Shown: piece after piece, positions 63,893 to 64,000 of the stretch
Layout of the letters: every line of letters starts with the position of its first letter
Position numbering within the stretch: the stretch's first letter is position 1
Origin: Melitaea cinxia
Taxonomy: Eukaryota > Arthropoda > Insecta > Lepidoptera > Nymphalidae
Reading direction: 5' to 3'
Assembly: GCF_905220565.1 (NCBI RefSeq)
Contig: NC_059414.1
Location: 4,090,001-4,154,000 of the forward strand
DNA length: 64,000 bases
The notes under the pieces: model-generated
What the model was told of the DNA's origin: nothing
Database searches by the model: none
What the model saw: the letters and a program-made list of their open reading frames with translations, nothing else
Made by a program: the position numbers and the translations under genes

Positions 63893-64000
63893 GTTTGTGA
63901 TATTAAAATAACCACTTTTTACTAAATGCATATAGATGTATACACGGTACGTATACAAAAACAACATTTTTTTTATAATTTTTGTCTGTCTGCCTGTTTG
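63893..64000 (+). mobile_element. Helitron-like element, cut by the window end
   Basis: ATATTAAAATAACCACTTTT, TACTAAATGCATATAGATGT, then a T run and TTTGTCTGTCTGCCTGTTTG are the reverse of the right half of 30642-30936 and 59697-60350. Its CTAG end would lie beyond 64000. Confidence 0.65.

Noticed and set aside
1..64000. Looked for a multi-gene or defence-like system
   Set aside because: No host coding genes, no clustered enzyme motifs and no operon-like layout were found; all coding remains belong to non-LTR retrotransposons.

Overview
The window looks like AT-rich, non-coding euchromatin from a lepidopteran (moth or butterfly) nuclear genome. The evidence is the repeat content: several short-element families that I know as typical of Lepidoptera recur here. 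They are Helitron-like elements ending in CTAG next to a hairpin such as the 'GCGACTTCGTCCGCG' motif, tRNA-headed SINEs ending 'GGCCTATGCCCAGTAGTGGG', a 0.6 kb family with ACCGACTTC ends, and 3' stubs of non-LTR retrotransposons. I cannot name the species. I found no intact host protein-coding gene. Every recognisable coding stretch is a broken piece of a non-LTR retrotransposon, and the other open frames are short, unrecognised, or frames inside repeats.

Layout. 0-6 kb: a retrotransposon C-terminal stub, a Helitron-like copy, a poly(A)-ended repeat (family F here) and an ACCGACTTC element (family D). 6.07-7.86 kb: a Helitron-like element carrying four units of an exact 282-bp repeat. 8.5-12.6 kb: a Helitron, tandem duplications, one D element nested in another, a tRNA-like sequence inside a hairpin, and two tRNA-headed SINEs. 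12.6-26 kb: mostly unassigned AT-rich sequence with scattered repeats and long AT and AC microsatellites. 26.6-28.3 kb: a YADD-bearing reverse-transcriptase pseudogene, an R1/Jockey-type C-terminal stub and a SINE. 30.6-32.7 kb: a Helitron, a foldback element with about 140-bp arms, two SINEs, and a 130-bp tandem array that appears to come from the D family. 33.0-35.6 kb: two apparently identical copies of a 1.27 kb block at a spacing of 1349 bp. 35.9-49 kb: more SINE, Helitron and retrotransposon pieces. 50.6-50.9 kb: a CpG-dense patch that could be a promoter or first exon. 51-55.4 kb: a SINE inserted in a palindrome with a clear target duplication, and a 1.7 kb D element. 55.9-61.8 kb: SINEs, a hairpin, D, Helitrons and a retrotransposon stub. 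61.85-63.77 kb: a second 282-bp-repeat Helitron, with five units.

How the pieces relate. The non-autonomous elements share parts. SINEs and retrotransposon stubs share a 3' tail that suggests a common reverse-transcriptase partner, two different tRNA-like heads are joined to one SINE body, and internal iteration recurs (282-bp Helitron units, D modules, a 130-bp array). I see no operon-like or multi-gene system. The most distinctive feature is the phase-locked 282-bp dimeric repeat shared by two Helitron-like elements 55 kb apart. Strands given for non-coding repeats follow a stated convention and do not imply transcription.
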